Of a DNA stretch of 64,000 nt, positions 58,758-64,000 are shown piece after piece. Location: the NCBI GenBank assembly GCA_006937955.1, contig SSNP01000302.1:303963-367962 (forward strand), given 5' to 3'. Positions within the stretch are counted from its first letter, which is position 1, and every line of letters begins with the position of its first letter. The DNA is from Pachypanchax playfairii. Its lineage: Eukaryota > Chordata > Actinopteri > Cyprinodontiformes > Aplocheilidae. The position numbers were made by a program, and so were the translations under genes. The notes under the pieces were generated by a model. The model made no database searches. It saw nothing but the letters and a program-made list of their open reading frames with translations, and was not told the origin of the DNA.

Positions 58758-60216
58758 TCAAATTAACCACTAGATGAAGCTATATAACCATCTTCTGGTC
58801 AAAACATTTAAAAAACAAGCAAAACACTAATTGAATGTGTTTTTACATGTGCAAATGTAATTTTACGCATCTAAAGTTCATGTGTTTTTGATCAAAAGCA
58901 CATTTTGTATGGAAAAACATGTTAAATTCACATGTACTCTCACAATAAGCAAGTCAATTTGTTCTTTTTGTTTATTTTTAGATGTGTTAAATTGTGGATC
59001 TATTTAATCTAATTAACTTCAAAGAATGGCTAGTTTTTGGCTACAATTAATTGTACAGGTAGAAAATTCATTACTCAAGTTTATGTAGGAATCCTCTGTA
59101 TTTTATCTAGAAGCAGACTTTACAATTTATTGCTGTGTGACTGAGTAAAATATAACACATTAACTGACATGAAGCAAATGAGTGATCTGAGACTGTGATT
59201 TATATTGCAGAAAGTACAGCTATGATCTGCAATCGCACTGCTGTTTGAATGGTTCAGCTGGAAAAATTTGAACAACATGTAAATGTGGTACAAATCCACC
59301 AAAATCTGGTGCTCCCTTGTGCAATCATTTTCATCTTATTGCATGTACCAAAACAACATCAGACTTCTCTCTGCGTGTGAGACTGTGTGAATCGGTGTTT
59401 GTTTGGAAATGAGCTGTATGCATAAATGTTGCACAGTGTAGGTGGTTCTGTTTGTGTAGGCCCATGAACAGGACAATTGTTCTGAGTTTTGAGAGTGAGT
59501 TAGCAGAGATACAGATCCAAGGCAACATAATGACAGTCAGCATCAAAGTCACAATGATTTTGTCTATGTGTGTGTGTGTAAGTTGGGGGAGCATCTTTAT
59601 TTCAAAGCCTCTTTTGTTTGGCTTTCATTGGAAGAAAATGATGAATTATTTATAACGGAAATCTCATAAGACCTCATTTGAACATGTGCGGGACCTCAGC
59701 TCTTACTTTGCGATGACTACATGTATGTTCTGTGCTATTTCTGTCAGACATGCTTCAGTGCATTCTGCAGAAATCATGTGTCCCATGAAGTGGATTTCAC
59801 TGGTGTCCAGGACACAGTGTTGATTACTTCTATAAAGAAGAGCAGATGCACTTGAGAATAAATAACTTACCACAAAAAAGTTGTGATCACTGACTGCAAT
59901 TCATTTTAAAAATCTACCCTGACTAACTTCATTGTTGTTTTGTTTTGTAACTATGAGGGATTGAGTAAAGATTTCCTGGTTATCCTGGCTTAACCCAACT
60001 TTAATTCAGTTTCACAAAAACACTAGGGTATAAAAGTAAACTTTGAAGCCGTTCTGGATTTTAGGTGTTTAGAAAAAACAATGCCAGTGTCAGTGATTTA
60101 TGGATTTTCACAGCTTCCTTATGGGTTCCAACCTTGTAGTTAAAAGACTAATATGTGTATAAATATATCACTGGCGTTACTAGCAAACAAGCTCTTATAC
60201 AGTCAAAAAGATTTTT
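58758..60216. other. Intergenic, no gene seen
   Basis: AT-rich sequence. Open frames are short and show no coding signature. No repeat boundary recognised apart from a short GT run near 59568. Confidence 0.5.
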
Positions 60217-60545
60217 ACACACACACACACACGCATGTTTGTTTTGGTATCCTTATGGAGACTGTCCATTGACTTCCATTGATTTTAGTAACTAGATTTA
60301 TACCTAACCCAAACCCTTTTCCTAACCTCAACCATTACTTATCTATAACTAACCCTAAGACTAACTAAAACTCTATTCACACCATACCTATAAACCTAAC
60401 CCCTAACCCTAAAAAAGGGAGTCCCCCTTATGGGGACCAGGCTTCGGTCCCCACAAGAACCCTTGGACCCCAGAAAGATAGTAAAAGTCAGGAAACATGG
60501 TCCTCAGGAGGTCAGAAAAACAAGCCCCCCCCCCACACACACACA
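60217..60545 (+). repeat. Telomere-like (CCCTAA-rich) repeat, complete copy
   Basis: Starts after a CA run with TTTTGGTATCCTTATGG, passes through CCTAACCCCTAACCCTAA, and ends with GGTCCCCACAAGAACCC, AGGAGGTCAG and another CA run. Nearly identical units lie at 63712-64000 and, split and inverted, at 20400-20643 plus 29403-29483. Confidence 0.85.
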
Positions 60546-60719
60546 TACACTCTTATGCGTCTTAAAGTCATGCCAGTAATTATCCTTTTTGCCCCCCTTT
60601 TTCACTCTTTATTAGTTTAGTAGTCAGTTTTGATGGTCATGCAGAAGATGAGAACGTTTACCATTGTGTAGTATTCCCTCTTCTTTGAACATGTCTATAA
60701 ACATCTAGGGGAGTGAGGA

Positions 60720-61000
60720 GACCACCTGCTGGAGTTCTCGCAGGATTCTACCAGTTCAACAATTCTGGGCCTTCATTGCCCAGATTTTTTGTTTCTTGAT
60801 GCATGGTGGACGTTCTGGACTGCAGGCAGGACAGTGCAGCTTAAAGACTCTTCTAAGCCATGCTGCTGGGGTTTACAAAGTGTGCAGTTTAACATTGTCT
60901 TGCTAAAACATAGAAGACCTTTCCTGACAGAGACATTGGGAGCACATATTGCTTTTCAGAACTGATGGTGCTTTTCCAGATGTGTAAATTGCAGAGGAGG
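60720..61000. repeat. DNA-transposon remnant
   Basis: Contains TTAAAGACTCTTCTAAGCCA, ACATTGTCTTGCTAAAACA and TTCCAGATGTGTAAATTGC, motifs of a transposon fragment repeated in fish genomes. No frame or ends preserved. Confidence 0.4.
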
Positions 61001-61189
61001 AATGAGGTTCTCCAATGAATCAACACACATGGTCAGGTTTTTGAGAAAAAAGTAAACCACAATACAAACATGAGGTTATTATATAGTGGGATATGCCCAC
61101 TGGAAATAAATATTTAATGAAATTTAAATGAGAATAAAATATACATATGTGGCCTACTATTTCCATAATAATCTCAACTCTGAGGAGAA

Positions 61190-61490
61190 AACAGATAAGG
61201 GGCCTCGCTGTCTAAGGGGACACTGGGCCCCTCTCCTCCTGACAGCTACAGCCATGTTGGAGAAAACCAGCAGCGGCGGCAGCAGCGCTTTTAGTGAACG
61301 TCAGTGGACACCGACAACCGGGCACGGCGCTGTTGTGGACGAAAACAGACCGGGAGAGGAACCGTATCACCTAGCCGGTTCTGATACCAGTGGGTGTTAA
61401 TGTAACATTCTACCGGTTGGATAAGGCGAGCGGCTTCGGACGGAAAGAGCAGAGGGACTACGGAGGTGAAGCGGGTGGGTATTGATCTCT
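61190..61490 (+). promoter_or_regulatory. GC-rich promoter and probable first exon of an unidentified gene
   Basis: A sharp rise in GC and CpG in an AT-rich background. An open frame from ATG at 61254 (context ACAGCCATG) runs only 48 codons to TAA. A good donor, GCGG|GTGGGT, lies near 61471-61475. It could be a 5' untranslated exon with a short upstream frame, or a non-coding first exon. The gene, reading right, is off the window. The short product (rich in Ser/Gly at its start) is not recognised. Confidence 0.45.
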
Positions 61491-63693
61491 GTTGGGGGGA
61501 GGACTGAGTGTTATCCGAGCTAGCTTAGCATTAAATGGGAGAACACACATACACAAGAGAGAGAGCGACAGACAATGGGGTTAATGCTACACGCGTAGGT
61601 GTGTTTTTTAAAGAGGGTTTATTTAAAAAAAATACTGTGAACTAAATGATTTCAAATCCTCGTCATTTTGACATCATAAAGTCATTTGTATTCCAAACAT
61701 ACAGACAGTGGTGCAGTGGCCGAACCGCCCCTCGCTGTTGATTTTGCGATTAGGTGCAAAGGTCCAAACCAAGCAGGAGGATTTCTTTCACACAGAGCAA
61801 CAACATTCAGACTAAACATCTGGCTGTTTTTTTGTTGAGCAACGAGTTGTCAAGTCTGAGACTCGTAGTTGGAAGGTAGGGCGTTAATATAGTTCCATGT
61901 TAACCTGAGGGTCGCAAGTTTCTGGTTAGCTTTTACCAAGTCAGTAACAATTCTGCACGTTTTACGCTTTTGTAGGCCGAAATATATTAATGTTTGATTA
62001 AGGGCTGATTTTTAGAACAAAAACATTATTTATAGCCTGGCGTGGAAAACCCCATGTGATGCAGAAATTGACAGAAATTTTTAGAATTGGCTGCATCTTT
62101 ATGGCTGAGGTAACTGAGTTTTTTTCCTTTTGCTACTTTTAAATGTTTTGGAGTCAAAACTGTTTCTGAAAGATTCCCCTTTTTCCCCCTGATATTTTTC
62201 TCATTTAGTTTCCTGCCTGTATGTGGCTGTCAGTCACGTTTACATCTTTATACATGCTCACAATCAGTCTAGCAAAGCAGACTGATACATTTGGGAGTAT
62301 GTGTACTATCAGTAAAAATGTGAGTTGTCAAATATGTTTTTTTTTTTCAGAGTAGACTTGTTTTTAAATCTAGAAAAAAAAATTCTAGCATTTTTTAAAT
62401 AAACGAGTAAATACTAAATAGTGCCAGATTGCAAGTTTAAAAAATTTAATTTGTTTTGCATGAAATCTGACTCCTTGCTTATCAAATATTTTGCCACCTT
62501 GTAATTCACTCTTCTTTTTGAGAATTAGCCATCGGATTGTTTCGGCTTTTCTGCTCAGATTCTCTCCTCTCCTCCTTTCCACCAATGATGAAGTACTGTT
62601 CATCCTTTTGCTGTCTTTATTCAGTGGTAGAAAGATAAAGATGAAGGACTGATGGGAATTTAAGATGGGATGGAGAATGTAGGAGATGAGGAAGTGGAGG
62701 AGGAGACAGCAGTTTGAGATGAAACTCAGCCCCCAGGTGTGTCAGTTTGAAACAGTTCGTAGGCGGGTGTTTTCCTTTCCTTTATGTGACATCGTACAGT
62801 GCAAGTAGGAAGTGAAGAAACAGGAAAACAGTGCGTACGGACATTTTTGGGGATTTTTAGCAGAGATTTGATCTGCTGTGTAACGATTCCCAACATGCAG
62901 TTCTGGGATTTTCTAGGCTGCACCAGTGGAGGTATGTAGGCATGCAGTCACACCTATAGCTTGATGAGTCTGCCTTAAACTTGTGAACACGACTGCTCTG
63001 TGTGAGACAGGTAGAGAGGGTCTGGCAAGCTGACGACTTGAAAGGAATTCTGTTTGCTCACCAGCGTGCAAGCAGTTGCATGTGGAAAACCTCACAGACA
63101 GGTAGAGAAGATAGAAACAAACAAAGATGCATTAATGCCTCTGACAGCTTGTTCTGTTTTCCTTTGATAAACCGGGCTGGTTGCTGCTGACTGCAGATTT
63201 GACAGATGAGTTAAGTGGTGCTCAGATTTGTTTGTCTCTTGGCCTGAATGTTCTCTGGATCCCCAGTTGCCAGGCTCGTCTTCACAGTGTGAATGTACGT
63301 GTCCACGTAGATACAGTTAAACCTACAGATGGTCTTTAACTGTCACTCCTGCCTGTATTATTGTATTCATTAAAATGTACGTCATGTTAGTGACAGGCAC
63401 AAGATTAACGACAATGCTTATACAACCTGGTCTTTCAGTGGTGCTGAAGCTGGTTTAACTGAGTATGTTGTTGTTATTGTTTTCAGCTAAACTTGCCTTT
63501 GTTCAGACAAAATGTCAACATTTTTGACCTCTGATGTGATATTTGTGTCAGTACTGGACAGAAAGTCTTAAAAGATAGAGATAGTTGTGTGTATTTGCAT
63601 CAACAATGCTCAACTTTTTAACAGAAAAAAGGAATAGTTCTATAAACATAGCAATAAAAGCATAGAGTGTTTGTCAGTAATAGGAAACAAAAG
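61491..63693. other. Probable first intron of the gene starting near 61.2 kb
   Basis: AT-rich with no repeat or exon recognised. Assigned as intron only because it follows the candidate first exon. Confidence 0.35.
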
Positions 63694-64000
63694 AACACAC
63701 ACACACACACACACAAGTGTGTTTTGCTATCCTTATGGGGACCATCCATTGACTTCCATTGATTTTAGTAACTAGATTTATACATAACCCAAACCCTTTT
63801 ACTAACCTTAACCATTACTGATCTATAACTAACCCTAAGACTAACTAAAACTCTATTCACACCATACCTATAAACCTAACCCCTAACCCTAAAAAGGGGA
63901 GTCCCCCTCATGGGGATCAGGCTTCGGTCCCCACAAGAACCCTCGGACCCCAGAAAGATAGTAAAAGTCAGGAAACGGGTCCCCAGGAGGTCAGAAATAC
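63694..64000 (+). repeat. Telomere-like (CCCTAA-rich) repeat, third copy (cut by window end)
   Basis: Begins with a CA run and TTTTGCTATCCTTATGGGG and continues almost base for base like the copy at 60217. The right end is cut at AGGAGGTCAGAAATAC. Confidence 0.88.

Overview
This window comes from a ray-finned fish genome, most likely a percomorph teleost. The genes have introns and encode vertebrate proteins. The repeats are typical of teleosts: a Tc1/Sleeping-Beauty-like transposon, Rex1 LINE fragments, gypsy chromovirus and other gypsy copies, a hAT MITE, short SINE-like elements, and many solo LTRs.

Three host genes can be rebuilt exon by exon. (1) ZFAT (minus strand, start codon at 9188-9190) runs off the left edge. 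Fifteen exons between 1512 and 9190 join in one uninterrupted frame, and a further exon lies at 473-586. They carry an N-terminal finger, an AT-hook, and several C2H2 fingers. (2) A PTP4A3/PRL-3-type phosphatase (minus strand, 11819-13153) is a complete 170-residue protein with the catalytic loop and a C-terminal prenylation motif. (3) NDRG1 (plus strand, 43813-54340) is complete: 12 coding exons, 352 residues, with a last intron of 5.9 kb. ZFAT, PTP4A3 and NDRG1 all lie on human 8q24, so the window is a compact fish counterpart of that region. A GC-rich sequence at about 61.2-61.5 kb looks like the promoter and first exon of a further, unidentified gene.

The rest is dominated by mobile DNA. 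At 20.4-29.5 kb there is a nested stack: a short telomere-like repeat is split by a minus-strand gypsy chromovirus (20644-29402). Its gag is split by a TTAA-flanked MITE, and its 5' LTR holds a short interspersed element and a Tc1 insertion. The Tc1 is drawn as two identical head-to-head copies on either side of a 10-N gap, probably an assembly artefact. At 34-43 kb are two solo LTRs with target-site duplications, a degraded gypsy element cut off inside its integrase, a third solo LTR, and a truncated LTR. NDRG1 hosts two more solo LTRs in its last intron and one about 250 bp after its stop codon, all antisense to the gene. From 55.6 to 58.4 kb are remains of two DNA transposons, one carrying a Rex1 fragment.

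Intron 4 of ZFAT (counting from the start-codon exon) holds a roughly 1-kb inverted-repeat retroposon with a 14-bp target duplication. One arm contains a hammerhead-ribozyme-like core, as described for Penelope-like elements. A second retroposed insertion with a 16-bp target duplication lies just upstream of the ZFAT start. Gene and family assignments rest on remembered family features, not on database searches.
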